Of a DNA stretch of 64,000 nt, positions 17,882 through 27,501 are shown piece by piece. How positions within the stretch are numbered: position 1 is the stretch's first letter; each line of letters opens with the position of its first letter. The position numbers and the translations under genes were made by a program. The notes beneath the pieces were generated by a model. That model was given only the letters and a program-made list of their open reading frames with translations. It had not been told where the DNA came from and ran no database searches. The stretch is from OPU3-GD-OMZ sp001901525 (GTDB lineage: Bacteria > Pseudomonadota > Gammaproteobacteria > Methylococcales > Methylomonadaceae). The stretch lies in contig CAXCEI010000002.1 in the NCBI GenBank assembly GCA_963981505.1, positions 1-64,000 on the forward strand, written 5' to 3'.

Positions 17882-18824
17882 TCACTGTCTCCAATACATT
17901 ATCCAGGGTTGAAGAATCAAGAATTGCCAAATGATTTGCACCTTTGGCAATACGTTTATTTAAACTCATTAAAACTTTACCGGGGCCACATTCAATAAAA
18001 TGTTCAACTTCTTGACGTTGGATATATTGAATGGTCTGTACCCAACGAACCGGTTGATACAATTGTGATGTAAGCAATGATTTAATAGTTTCAGAGTCAG
18101 AATGGGCCGCAACATCTACGTTATGAATTAAAGTCATATCCGGCGGAATCATGGCCATGGGGTTAAGAACATCAGCGAGTTTACTCGCTGCAGATTCCAT
18201 CAATGCACAATGCGAAGGGACACTGACCGGTAACAACAGGGCTCGTTTAGCACCGGCATCTTTTGCGGCTGTCATCGCTCGCTCAACAGCCGCAGTATTA
18301 CCCGCAATAACAACCTGTCCAGGCGAATTAAAATTAACTGCCGAAACAATTTCACCATTAGCAGCTGCTGCACAAATAGTCACAACCTGCTCATCCGTTA
18401 ACCCTAAAATGGCAGCCATTGCACCCGTACCTTGCGGAACCGCTTCTTGCATTAAGCGCCCACGCTCGGCAACTAATAAAATTGCATCTTCAAAGGAGAT
18501 AGCGCCTGCCGCCACTAAAGCCGTATATTCACCCAAACTATGTCCTGCCACATACTGCGGTCTAACATTAGTTTGCTGACACCATACCTTCCACGTAGCA
18601 ATTCCTGCTGCCAACATGACCGGCTGAGTATTTTGTGTTTGGTTAAGTTCCTCAACAGGACCTTCTTGTATTAATTTCCAAAAATCAATACTAAGAATTT
18701 CTGAAGCCTGTTCAAACACCTGTTTAACCTCGGCATGAGTCTCAGCTAATGCAGTGAGCATCCCAATAGATTGTGAACCCTGCCCAGGAAATACAAATGC
18801 TAAATTACTTTGTTGATCTTCCAT
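17874..18824 (-). CDS. fabD: Malonyl-CoA:ACP transacylase
   Basis: FabD loads malonyl groups onto ACP. The 316-residue protein has FPGQGSQ at 12-18, the nucleophile S96 in GHSLGE and the catalytic H206 in VPSHCALM. It lies 17 bases after fabH and overlaps fabG, in one fabHDG transcription unit. Confidence 0.97.
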   Translation of the reverse strand: MEDQQSNLAFVFPGQGSQSIGMLTALAETHAEVKQVFEQASEILSIDFWKLIQEGPVEELNQTQNTQPVMLAAGIATWKVWCQQTNVRPQYVAGHSLGEYTALVAAGAISFEDAILLVAERGRLMQEAVPQGTGAMAAILGLTDEQVVTICAAAANGEIVSAVNFNSPGQVVIAGNTAAVERAMTAAKDAGAKRALLLPVSVPSHCALMESAASKLADVLNPMAMIPPDMTLIHNVDVAAHSDSETIKSLLTSQLYQPVRWVQTIQYIQRQEVEHFIECGPGKVLMSLNKRIAKGANHLAILDSSTLDNVLETVND

Positions 18825-18841
18825 TAAAAACCCACCTCAAA

Positions 18842-19804
18842 TTAATATTTTATTAACGCAGAGCCCCACGTGAAACCACCGCCAAACGCTTCTAATAATA
18901 TCGTTTGACCACGCTTAATTCTGCCATCACGTACCGCTTCATTGAGCGCTAATGGCACCGATGCAGATGAAGTATTACCCTGATTCTCAAGCGTCATAAC
19001 CACATGATCCATAGACATTTTTAATTTTTTGGCTGTTGCTCCGATAATACGTGTATTTGCCTGATGAGGAACCAACCAGTCAATCTCAGCTCTTGTCATG
19101 TTGTTAGCGGCTAAGGTTTCTTCAACAATTCGTCCTAAGGTATTGACCGCAATACGAAAAACCTCATTACCTTTCATGACAATATTTCCATCCTCTTCAG
19201 ACTTAATTTCAGCCTGTGGATTTGGCAAGTAAAGCAAGTCCTTATATTTTCCATCTGAATGTATATGCGTTGATAAAACACCCGGTTCTTCTGAGGCCTC
19301 AAGAATAACGCCACCCGCACCATCACCAAAAAGAATACAAGTTCCTCTATCGGTCCAATCAACTACACGCGTATTAAGCTCAGACCCAATGACTAAAACT
19401 TTTTTAGCCGATCCGGACTTAATATATTGATCCGCGATACTTAATGCATAGATAAAACCAGAACAAGCCGCTGAAACATCAAAAGCAGCACAATCACGAA
19501 TCTCTAATCGTTGCTGTAATAAGCAAGCTGCACTGGGGAAAACCCGGTCAGGTGTACTGCTCGCCAATACTATTAAATCTATTTCTTGAGCGTCCATTCC
19601 AGCAGCCTCAAGCGCTTGGCGAGCAACAACTTCGGCCATACTAGAAGCTGTTTCATGGGACGCTGCCACATGACGATTTTTAATGCCTGTACGCTCATAA
19701 ATCCAACTATCAGAAGTATCAACCATTTTGGAAATATCATCGTTGCTACGAATTTCTTCAGGTAAATAACCGCCCGTTCCAGCGATTCGCGAATAAAAAG
19801 TCAT
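18842..19804 (-). CDS. fabH: Beta-ketoacyl-ACP synthase III
   Basis: FabH starts fatty acid synthesis by condensing acetyl-CoA with malonyl-ACP. The 320-residue thiolase-fold protein has C114 in SAACSGF, the VPHQANTRI His motif and a C-terminal Asn region in ENQGNTSSAS. Its ATG shares one base with the plsX stop (TAATG), so the two are translationally linked. Confidence 0.97.
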   Translation of the reverse strand: MTFYSRIAGTGGYLPEEIRSNDDISKMVDTSDSWIYERTGIKNRHVAASHETASSMAEVVARQALEAAGMDAQEIDLIVLASSTPDRVFPSAACLLQQRLEIRDCAAFDVSAACSGFIYALSIADQYIKSGSAKKVLVIGSELNTRVVDWTDRGTCILFGDGAGGVILEASEEPGVLSTHIHSDGKYKDLLYLPNPQAEIKSEEDGNIVMKGNEVFRIAVNTLGRIVEETLAANNMTRAEIDWLVPHQANTRIIGATAKKLKMSMDHVVMTLENQGNTSSASVPLALNEAVRDGRIKRGQTILLEAFGGGFTWGSALIKY

Positions 19805-20835
19805 TAATGTTTCCTCTCAGCCAAAACCTGCTGCACGCGCTCACTTATTTTTTTAGGAATATCTTGTGCTATTTCAACCTCGGCTATTTTAACTGCATTA
19901 GCAAATGCAACCACATCAGCTCCACCGTGACTTTTAATCACAGTGCCACGAAGACCTAAAAATGTTGCGCCATTATACAGCCGCGGATCTATTCTCTGTT
20001 TAAAATTACTCAACACAGGCATTACGACTAACGCTGTTAATTTTGTCAACAAATTCTTATTAAACGCCTCTTTCAATGCATAGCCAATCATTTTAGCCGC
20101 TCCTTCTATAGCTTTAAGGGCAACATTACCAACAAAACCATCGGTCACAATTAAATCCACCTTCGTTGAACCCGCATTTAAAGCTGTTCCCTCGACAAAA
20201 CCAATATAATTCAAGTCTGAATTTTCAAATAACTGAGCCGCCATTTTAACCTGTTCATTACCCTTCATATCCTCTTCACCAATATTTAGAAGGCCTAAGG
20301 TTGGATGATCAATGCCATCAATAGCTTTAACTAATTCTGAACCCATAACACCAAACTGAAATAAATGTTCCGCACTACTATCAACATTAGCGCCTAAATC
20401 AAGCACATGCGTATGCCCAAACACAGAGGGTAAGGTTGAGATAATAGCGGGGCGATCAATACCAGGGATCATTTTCAAAACAAATCGAGCGGTAGCCATT
20501 AATGCACCCGTATTCCCAGCACTCACACAGGCATCGGCTTCACCGCTACGGACTAAATTAATAGCAACACGCATTGATGAGTCCTTCTTGGTACGAAGCA
20601 CTTTTGCGGGTGAATCATCCATTTCAACTTTTTGAGATGCATGCTGTATTCTGATTCGCTTAGAATCCTTATGCCCCTGCGCTTCTAAATGTTCACTAAT
20701 AACCGTTTCGTTACCCACAAAAATCAATCTTAAATTCACATTGTCTTTAAGGCATTGTAACGACGCGGGAATTGTTACCTCGGGTCCAAAATCTCCCCCC
20801 ATAGCATCAATAGCAATTGTTGAACCAATACTCAC
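19804..20835 (-). CDS. plsX: Phosphate acyltransferase PlsX
   Basis: PlsX makes acyl-phosphate from acyl-ACP for phosphatidic acid synthesis. The 343-residue protein begins IAIDAMGGDFGP, with the family motif SAGNTGALMA near 100-110 and VTDGFVGNVALK in the second half. It starts with GTG at 20835 behind GGAG six bases upstream. It follows rpmF, the conserved yceD-rpmF-plsX order. Confidence 0.96.
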   Translation of the reverse strand: MSIGSTIAIDAMGGDFGPEVTIPASLQCLKDNVNLRLIFVGNETVISEHLEAQGHKDSKRIRIQHASQKVEMDDSPAKVLRTKKDSSMRVAINLVRSGEADACVSAGNTGALMATARFVLKMIPGIDRPAIISTLPSVFGHTHVLDLGANVDSSAEHLFQFGVMGSELVKAIDGIDHPTLGLLNIGEEDMKGNEQVKMAAQLFENSDLNYIGFVEGTALNAGSTKVDLIVTDGFVGNVALKAIEGAAKMIGYALKEAFNKNLLTKLTALVVMPVLSNFKQRIDPRLYNGATFLGLRGTVIKSHGGADVVAFANAVKIAEVEIAQDIPKKISERVQQVLAERKH

Positions 20836-20900
20836 AAATAACTCCGAAATTCACTCATAATCAAACATACATTTCAATTATCTATGTTTCAAATACACAA

Positions 20901-20935
20901 CAGCCACTGACCCCGCAAAACGGCATCAATGGCTG
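20901..20935. other. Hairpin between rpmF and plsX
   Basis: Fourteen-base arms (20901-20914 and 20922-20935) pair with one mismatch and wobbles, 7-base loop. There is no strong T-run on either side, so it may slow rather than stop transcription between rpmF and plsX. Confidence 0.35.
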
Positions 20936-20950
20936 CAAATGTCATTACTG

Positions 20951-21133
20951 TTAATCTTCTTCAGTAGTCGAAATGATTTGACGACCTTTGTAATAACCAT
21001 CAGGACTAACATGGTGACGTAAATGCATTTCACCACTCATTGGATCCTGTGTTAACGTTTTTGCAGTCAAACTATCATGCCCTCTACGATCACCTCGTTT
21101 AGCACGTGTTTTGCGACTTTTTTGAACAGCCAT
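20951..21133 (-). CDS. rpmF: 50S ribosomal protein L32
   Basis: L32 is a small basic large-subunit protein. The 60-residue sequence MAVQKSRKTRAKRGDRR...HHVSPDGYYKGRQI is typical of the proteobacterial, zinc-free form. A clear GGAG precedes the ATG. It follows yceD by two bases. Confidence 0.97.
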   Translation of the reverse strand: MAVQKSRKTRAKRGDRRGHDSLTAKTLTQDPMSGEMHLRHHVSPDGYYKGRQIISTTEED

Positions 21134-21135
21134 TT

Positions 21136-21657
21136 CTATACTCCGGTTTTTTTTAAATCTTTTAATATCGAAAAAGGGGATTCCTTTTGAACACCCTTTT
21201 CCAGTTCATCTTCCGTCTTTCCCAGAGACTGCCTTAAACACACCTCAATGTGTTTAGGGATATCTGGAATTGACAAAATAATTTCATCTTCAACAATTTC
21301 TCTAAACGCTATCTTATCTTCACTCTGTACCAACGGTTCAAAATGATCCGATAACTGCTTAATCTCATCTGTTGAATTAATAATTCCCAATTGAACAGGT
21401 TTACGAACAACATGCACCATAGCACCCAGACAATTTTGACACTCAAGATAGACTTCAGCTTCAATTTCACCCGTTATCGTCGCTAATTTCCCTTGCTTTG
21501 AAAAAAGCAACTGAAAATGCACCCACCCTTCACTATTGATAAGAAGTTCAGACAACCGCTGCATCGACAAAATACTAAGCTCACCTTTATATTCACGGTG
21601 TTTTTCCGCTAAAGACAAAGGATTTACATATTCAGGGATTCGATCTAACATAACCAT
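21136..21657 (-). CDS. yceD: YceD family protein (DUF177)
   Basis: YceD is a conserved protein always found just upstream of rpmF; in plants and bacteria the family has been linked to 23S rRNA maturation, though the bacterial role is not settled. The 173-residue protein has the family Cys motif ECQNCLG in its middle and an acidic C-terminal half. Two start codons, ATG 21657 and ATG 21651, are possible. It is divergent from yceF. Confidence 0.9.
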   Translation of the reverse strand: MVMLDRIPEYVNPLSLAEKHREYKGELSILSMQRLSELLINSEGWVHFQLLFSKQGKLATITGEIEAEVYLECQNCLGAMVHVVRKPVQLGIINSTDEIKQLSDHFEPLVQSEDKIAFREIVEDEIILSIPDIPKHIEVCLRQSLGKTEDELEKGVQKESPFSILKDLKKTGV

Positions 21658-21721
21658 ACAATCATATATTTATTGGCTAAGATCGTCAATTCCTTTATTA
21701 ATCAATTTGTTGGGGAAACCG

Positions 21722-22321
21722 ATGCATAAAATTGTTTTAGCATCCAGTTCAATCTATAGAAAAGTATTACTTGAGACCCTTCATCTACCTTTTAGTATTG
21801 CCTCACCCATGGTAGATGAACAAAATTACGCTGAAAAAACACCCGCTGAACTCGCCATAACACTCGCCAAAATCAAAGCAAAAACGGTAGCTAGTCGTTA
21901 CCCAGATCATCTAATTATTAGCTCTGACCAAGTTGCTATGTTAAACAACCAACAATTAACAAAACCTGGTACCGTTAAAAATAATATCGTCCAACTCAAA
22001 TTATGCGCTAATCAAGAGGTTAAATTTTATACCAGCATCAGTGTTCTTAATACGACAACAAGCGAACAAATAACCAAACTGGATATAACCACAGTCCAGT
22101 TCAAAGCCTTATCGGATCAACAAATTGAACGGTACGTCCATATTGAACCTTCAATTCATTGTGCCGGCGGCTTTCAAGTGGAAAAAAGAGGGATTGCATT
22201 GTTTGAACGAATTCACACAGAAGACCCTAATGCATTGATCGGTCTACCACTAATTAAATTAATATCTATTCTAGAACATTTTAATGTGAATATATTTTAC
22301 CCTGAACTCGAACCCAGTTAA
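21722..22321 (+). CDS. yceF: Maf-family nucleotide pyrophosphatase YceF
   Basis: Maf proteins hydrolyse non-canonical nucleotides; the YceF subgroup prefers 7-methyl-GTP. The 199-residue protein starts MHKIVLASSSIYRK and has the catalytic Asp D69 in SSDQ and CAGGFQVEKRGI near the C-terminal half. ATG at 21722 matches the family start; the frame extends upstream to 21536 but would run antisense through yceD. Its neighbour yceD is the same as in E. coli. Confidence 0.92.
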   Translation: MHKIVLASSSIYRKVLLETLHLPFSIASPMVDEQNYAEKTPAELAITLAKIKAKTVASRYPDHLIISSDQVAMLNNQQLTKPGTVKNNIVQLKLCANQEVKFYTSISVLNTTTSEQITKLDITTVQFKALSDQQIERYVHIEPSIHCAGGFQVEKRGIALFERIHTEDPNALIGLPLIKLISILEHFNVNIFYPELEPS

Positions 22322-23367
22322 TCTACAGCGTCCTTGAAGGCTTCTTTTACGTCCAGCATTTCAGGTAAAGCCTGATGAAACGGCTCCGCCAAACTAGGAT
22401 CAAAATGCTGACCAAAGGATTCATCGATACAACTAACTGCCTTCTCTACGGACCAGGCCTCTTTATAAGGCCGCTTCGATGTCAAAGCATCAAAAACATC
22501 TGCCAAAGCGACTATCCGTGCTGAAAATGGAATATCTTCTCCACTCAAACCCAACGGATAACCGCTACCATCCCACTTTTCATGGTGCCCAATAGCAATT
22601 TCTTTTGCTAAAATCATCGCCTCAGAGTGACATTGGTCACCAATGATTTTATCGCCTGTCAGAGTATGCGTTTTCATTATTTCCCATTCTTTTGCATCCA
22701 AAGAACCTTCTTTAAGAATGATTGCATCAGGTATTCCAATTTTCCCAATATCATGCAACATCGCTGCGACTTTAAGCGATCCTAACCATTCTTTGTTTTG
22801 AGTTACCTTACTTGCTAAAATTTCGGCAGAACGACTCACTCTGTCTACATGCGCCCCAGTTTCGTTATCTTTATAGTCAGCCGCACGGGCTAATGCATAC
22901 AGGACCTCTTTCTGAATTTGCTCCAACTGCTCTGTTCGTAACTTCACCTTTGTTTCTAATAATCGCTCCGTTTTCGATAAATTGATATGTGTCTTCACTC
23001 TAGCCTTAAGAACATTAATATCAATCGGCTTGGGTATAAAATCCACACCGCCCTCACTAAACCCAGAGGCTTCGGCGTCTTTATCGGTATGACTGGTCAC
23101 GAAAATAATCGGAATTTTGACTGTTCTAGGGTCATTTTTTAAAAAACGACAGACCTGAAAGCCATCTAAACCAGGCATTTCTACATCAAGTAAAAGTAAA
23201 TCGGGCGGGCGTTCTTCTAAACAAATATCAATTGCTTGTTGACCATTTTCTGCAGATAGAACGCAATACTCTTGCTCTAATATGGCTTCAATAACCATAA
23301 TGTTCTCAATAGCATCATCAACCACAAGAACAACGCCATTGTCAGTTTTTTTATTTTCCCAACTCAT
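22318..23367 (-). CDS. Response regulator with HD-GYP phosphodiesterase domain
   Basis: The 349-residue protein has an N-terminal receiver domain with phosphoacceptor D61 in LLLLDVEMPG, a short coiled linker (about 130-155) and an HD-GYP domain with HD at 205-206, HHEKWDGSGYP at 261-271 and DVFDALTS. HD-GYP domains degrade cyclic di-GMP to GMP, as in RpfG. The start at ATG 23367 is firm, with AAAGGAG seven bases upstream. No histidine kinase is adjacent, so the signal is unknown. Its 3' end overlaps the yceF stop tail to tail by four bases. Confidence 0.92.
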   Translation of the reverse strand: MSWENKKTDNGVVLVVDDAIENIMVIEAILEQEYCVLSAENGQQAIDICLEERPPDLLLLDVEMPGLDGFQVCRFLKNDPRTVKIPIIFVTSHTDKDAEASGFSEGGVDFIPKPIDINVLKARVKTHINLSKTERLLETKVKLRTEQLEQIQKEVLYALARAADYKDNETGAHVDRVSRSAEILASKVTQNKEWLGSLKVAAMLHDIGKIGIPDAIILKEGSLDAKEWEIMKTHTLTGDKIIGDQCHSEAMILAKEIAIGHHEKWDGSGYPLGLSGEDIPFSARIVALADVFDALTSKRPYKEAWSVEKAVSCIDESFGQHFDPSLAEPFHQALPEMLDVKEAFKDAVD

Positions 23368-23520
23368 GTTCAACTCCTTTAATCTATCTACAAAGAACCT
23401 CATAGCTGACGAAATTCTTAAGCTCACTAAATTAATGTAAAGTTAGTAACACTAGGACATATTGCAACCCTAACAACCCATAAAAAACGGCAAAATGGCT
23501 TGTAAAAAACGCTTTCTGTA

Positions 23521-25128
23521 TTACAGATCACCGTCTTGTTTTAAGTAATTCTCGATATCACTCTTAGAAAAACCAACCTTTTTAGCAACGCGGTCCGCAT
23601 GACTATTTCGTGAAATACCAGAAATCAACCTAAAGGTAGGTTCTTCATTTTGAAATTCAACCTGACAAGGCAAGCCAATGGATCGCTGAAAAAAATCATC
23701 AACTAACTGATAATTATGGGTAATGAGAATAGTGCCATTTCCTTTCTTTAAGAACCCTTCCATGATATTGCGACCGGTTTCTATTCTTTCCTCAAAAGTA
23801 GTCCCTTCAGATAATTCATCTAAAACGACTAAACTCTTTGTTGTAGAAGATAAAAAAATATTTTTGGTTCTTTTAAGTTCAGTGCCAAATCGCCCTTCAC
23901 CATCATCTAAATGGCTAATCAAAGGAGCTTGATAATAAATCCTATCGGCAATAGTTAAAGAAGCCGCTGCCGCCGGCACAAAACACCCTATTTGCGAGAG
24001 CAATTGGATTTGCGTTAACGTTTTACAAAAAGCAGTCTTCCCACCGCTGTTAGGTCCTGTAATAAAAGCCAACCGATCTTTCTGTAAACTGAAATCATTA
24101 CCAACATAATTCTCGATAGTCTTTCCTAAAATAGGATTAACCGCTTGCGTTAGGCTGACTTCATAGTGCTTTTTATCAACAACTATCGGCATGATCATTG
24201 CCGATGGATAAGCCTCTTTTAACTTAATAAACGAAAGTAATTCATCCAACTGACCTAAAGCATCTAACGTATTTTGAACATTTTCAGAGCCCCTAAATTC
24301 ATCACGCAGCGGATAAATACAATGGTCTCTATCAAAGGAACCTATCACCGGTATATATAACAAAGCTAACGGTAAAAACATCACAAAAAAAGAAGGGTCA
24401 AAATTCAAGCTAAATGCCGCATCACTGGCCGTCAAAGGATTAAATTGATCTAATAACCAAATAACTATAAAAAGCAAAGCGATGAAAAGCGGCTTAAACA
24501 GTGTTGGTTTAAAGATCATGGCCGGCATAAAAGAGCCAGAACGCTCATGTTTAGCTTGAATGGAATGCTCTCTGACGTAGACCGGACCTTTCATCAACCC
24601 ATATTGGCGTGTCTGTGAAAAAGATTTGATGGTATCAAACAAGTGCTTCAGGTAAGCATTATCGACAGCAGGCATCTGGTTGATATTATCCACTAATTGT
24701 AATACCGTTCGTGTACCTGTCCGATACGGCATATACCCATACCCATCAACCACATTATTTTCATTATTCGAACCAAACAACCCCGAAAATTGCCCATAAA
24801 ATAATTGCAACAATCGACCCTCATGCTCTTTAACTTGATCAACAGTATTGGTTATTTTTTCTTTTAGAGCATCATTTTTCTGGATCTCAGTAACCGCACC
24901 TTGTTTATCGGTAACCGCAGAGAATGATTCTTCAGGCTGAATCAACGAACGATATAAAACTGATTGACCAAAAGTAGTGGTCGCATAATTAACCGTATCA
25001 AATAATTCATCTATTTCTAAAGTTTCAAAAGTCGACGCATCAATAACGCCTTTACCAACGTCGCCTGATTTAACACAACGTATTTTAGCGGGTTGATCTC
25101 CCCAAGATGCCATAACCGTTTTTTTCAT
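23521..25128 (-). CDS. Membrane-anchored MutS-like ATPase
   Basis: The C-terminal third is a MutS-type ABC ATPase: Walker A GPNSGGKTA at 358-366, LDDGEGRFGTEL, Walker B LVVLDE at 433-438 and the switch His in LITHNY (H471). Two hydrophobic segments at about 211-227 and 246-264 sit between an N-terminal MutS core-like helical region and the ATPase. The mismatch-recognition domain I of MutS is absent. Such short membrane-linked MutS homologues are not mismatch repair proteins in any shown case, and the function is unknown. AGAGGAA precedes ATG. It stands between folE and the HD-GYP gene, in no obvious repair operon. Confidence 0.85.
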   Translation of the reverse strand: MKKTVMASWGDQPAKIRCVKSGDVGKGVIDASTFETLEIDELFDTVNYATTTFGQSVLYRSLIQPEESFSAVTDKQGAVTEIQKNDALKEKITNTVDQVKEHEGRLLQLFYGQFSGLFGSNNENNVVDGYGYMPYRTGTRTVLQLVDNINQMPAVDNAYLKHLFDTIKSFSQTRQYGLMKGPVYVREHSIQAKHERSGSFMPAMIFKPTLFKPLFIALLFIVIWLLDQFNPLTASDAAFSLNFDPSFFVMFLPLALLYIPVIGSFDRDHCIYPLRDEFRGSENVQNTLDALGQLDELLSFIKLKEAYPSAMIMPIVVDKKHYEVSLTQAVNPILGKTIENYVGNDFSLQKDRLAFITGPNSGGKTAFCKTLTQIQLLSQIGCFVPAAAASLTIADRIYYQAPLISHLDDGEGRFGTELKRTKNIFLSSTTKSLVVLDELSEGTTFEERIETGRNIMEGFLKKGNGTILITHNYQLVDDFFQRSIGLPCQVEFQNEEPTFRLISGISRNSHADRVAKKVGFSKSDIENYLKQDGDL

Positions 25129-25207
25129 TTAAATTCCTCTCACCCTTAATTGCTGACTAAAATACCCGCTAACTAGCTAGTAACATCACACCAAAAAACT
25201 AAACGTT

Positions 25208-25753
25208 CTACCGGTCTTTAATTAAATTCAAAAATTCCATGCGAGTATTGAGTTCATCTCGGAAAATACCGGTCATGACTGAAGTTGCCATGACTGAGTT
25301 TTGCTTTTCGACACCTCGCATCATCATGCAAAGATGTTTAGCCTCAATAACGACCGCAACACCCCGGGCATCTATTGCATCACCGATTGCACTTGCAATT
25401 TGTTTAGTTAACCGCTCCTGAATTTGCATTCGCCGTGAATACATATCAACAATACGCGCTATTTTAGACAATCCAATAACTTTTTTACTCGGTAAATAAC
25501 CAATATGACACTGACCAATAAAAGGCAATAAGTGATGCTCGCATAAAGAATACATTTCGATATTCTTCACAATAACCATATCATCAGTGTCGGCCTCAAA
25601 AACAGCATTATTGAGGACTTCATCAAGGTTTTTAGTATAGCCGTTATTTAAAAACTTAAATGCTTTTGCAGCACGCTTTGGGGTATCAACCAATCCTTCA
25701 CGGTCAAGGTCTTCACCTACCGATTCAATGATTTTTGAAAAATAATCTTCCAT
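25208..25753 (-). CDS. folE: GTP cyclohydrolase I
   Basis: FolE makes 7,8-dihydroneopterin triphosphate, the first step of folate and, through QueD, of queuosine. The 181-residue protein has zinc ligands C71, H74 (SLCEHHLLPF) and C142 (AKHLCMMMRG). The length is usual. With pabC and queF also in this window, folate/queuosine supply is well represented, but they are not in one operon. Confidence 0.96.
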   Translation of the reverse strand: MEDYFSKIIESVGEDLDREGLVDTPKRAAKAFKFLNNGYTKNLDEVLNNAVFEADTDDMVIVKNIEMYSLCEHHLLPFIGQCHIGYLPSKKVIGLSKIARIVDMYSRRMQIQERLTKQIASAIGDAIDARGVAVVIEAKHLCMMMRGVEKQNSVMATSVMTGIFRDELNTRMEFLNLIKDR

Positions 25754-25819
25754 AGAGGTTTCTCAACTTTATTTTAAGGATAAGGGTAAATAAATCATTT
25801 ATTATAACGTCCTTTTCAA

Positions 25820-26788
25820 TCAGACAAAATCTAAAGCTGTTAACAAAACAGATTCATTTACACCTTGTTCATGTGCATGCTGACTTAAGTAACGCCGCCA
25901 TTTTCTGGCACCGGGTTCACCGTGGAACAAGCCTAATAAATGACGTGTTATTTGATTCAAACGAACACCCATCGCTAATTGCTTTTGAACATAAGGGATC
26001 ATCGCTTCAATAATTTCATGGCGCGTTAAACAAACAGCCTCCTCCTGATAAAAAAGGGAGTCCACACCTGAAAGCAAATAAGGATTATGGTAAGCCTCTC
26101 GACCAATCATTGCTCCATCAAGGGTTTTTAAATGACTATCCACCTGGTCCAACGTTTTAACCCCACCGTTAACAATAATCTCCAAGGTAGGGAACGCCGC
26201 CTTAATCTGGTTTACAAATTCATATTGTAAAGGCGGAATATCCCTATTTTGCTTCGGTGACAAACCACTTAAAACCGCAATCCGTGCGTGAATAATAAAA
26301 ACCTCACACCCGCCTCCTGCAACTGTTTCAATAAAAGCTAACAAATCACCGTAGGTTTCTTTGCCATCAATACCAATTCTGTTTTTAACCGTTACTGGAA
26401 TGTTAACTTTATGTTGCATTTCTAAAATGCATTCCGCGACCGTTGCAGGCTCTGCCATCAAACAAGCACCGAAACGACCATTTTGCACCCGGTCACTCGG
26501 ACAACCCACATTAAGATTAATCTCATCATAGCCAAAATCTTCAGCCATAACACTACATTCAGCTAACGCCTTTGGATCAGACCCTCCTAACTGCAATGCA
26601 AGCGGTGATTCACAAGGATTAAAGGCTAAAAACGAAGCCGCATTCCCTCGCAACAACGCATTGGTCGTTATCATTTCGCTATATAGTACGGTGTGTCTGG
26701 AAATTAAACGATGAAAAAAACGGCAATGCTTATCCGTCCAATCGAGCATCGGTGCAACACATACCTTCCGATTTATTTGATTACGCAT
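25820..26788 (-). CDS. dusA: tRNA-dihydrouridine synthase A
   Basis: DusA reduces uridines 20/20a in the tRNA D-loop using FMN and NADPH. The 322-residue protein begins VAPMLDWTD, has catalytic C96 in NLNVGCPSDRVQ and the DusA-specific HARIAVLSGLSPKQNRDIPPL stretch in two parts around residue 170. The typical C-terminal FHGEPGARKWRR is present. Confidence 0.95.
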   Translation of the reverse strand: MRNQINRKVCVAPMLDWTDKHCRFFHRLISRHTVLYSEMITTNALLRGNAASFLAFNPCESPLALQLGGSDPKALAECSVMAEDFGYDEINLNVGCPSDRVQNGRFGACLMAEPATVAECILEMQHKVNIPVTVKNRIGIDGKETYGDLLAFIETVAGGGCEVFIIHARIAVLSGLSPKQNRDIPPLQYEFVNQIKAAFPTLEIIVNGGVKTLDQVDSHLKTLDGAMIGREAYHNPYLLSGVDSLFYQEEAVCLTRHEIIEAMIPYVQKQLAMGVRLNQITRHLLGLFHGEPGARKWRRYLSQHAHEQGVNESVLLTALDFV

Positions 26789-27031
26789 ATTTTTAAGCTA
26801 ACAATTCGTATCTATTCCGCTTTAAGGCCGCAATAGGATAGGTTAAGCGCGGCATCAGCCGGATACAAATGCAATAAACAACAACCTCCGTAGTTATTTT
26901 CTGCTCCAAACTATAAGAGAATGACTCCTTAGTAATTCTAATTTCCACAAAAATGGTTTATATTAAATCTAATTAAATAAATGACACCCTGAAAAGGTAA
27001 TCTTTTTCTTAGCTGAGCCACTCTTCTACTG

Positions 27032-27484
27032 ATGAGCATCCATTTCTCTTACGCCTTAATAATTATTTTTTTAGTCACTATGTCAACGCCATCACAAACC
27101 CGCGCACAAAACGTCTCACAATTAAGTCAATGCCCTAACAGTCCTAATTGTGTATCCAGCAAGGCCCCGTCCTCAGACACCGAGCACTTCATAGAACCCT
27201 TTACACTTAAAATGAATGCATCAACAGCCTGGCCATTCGTTTTAAAAGTCCTCCAAGAGCAACCGCGTACGCAAATAAAAGAAGTTACAAACGGTCTCAT
27301 TCAAGCCGAAGTAACCAGTCTTATTTTTCGATTTACAGATGATATAACCTTATTACTTAATGAAAAAAACCAAACCATTGACATACGTTCTGCATCTAGA
27401 GTCGGTTACAGTGACTTAGGGGTTAATCGTAAACGCGTTGCAACTTTACGCAAAATATTACAACAAGCTCAAGTGATTAAGTGA
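27032..27484 (+). CDS. DUF1499 family secreted protein
   Basis: The 150-residue protein has an N-terminal signal peptide ending near the TRA-Q site at about residue 25, then the DUF1499 core: CPNSPNCVSS, RFTDDITLL and SASRVGYSDLGVNRKRV. The family's role is unknown. It is a lone plus-strand gene, convergent with prfC. Confidence 0.88.
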   Translation: MSIHFSYALIIIFLVTMSTPSQTRAQNVSQLSQCPNSPNCVSSKAPSSDTEHFIEPFTLKMNASTAWPFVLKVLQEQPRTQIKEVTNGLIQAEVTSLIFRFTDDITLLLNEKNQTIDIRSASRVGYSDLGVNRKRVATLRKILQQAQVIK

Positions 27485-27501
27485 CCCCAAAATCCCCTTC
27501 C

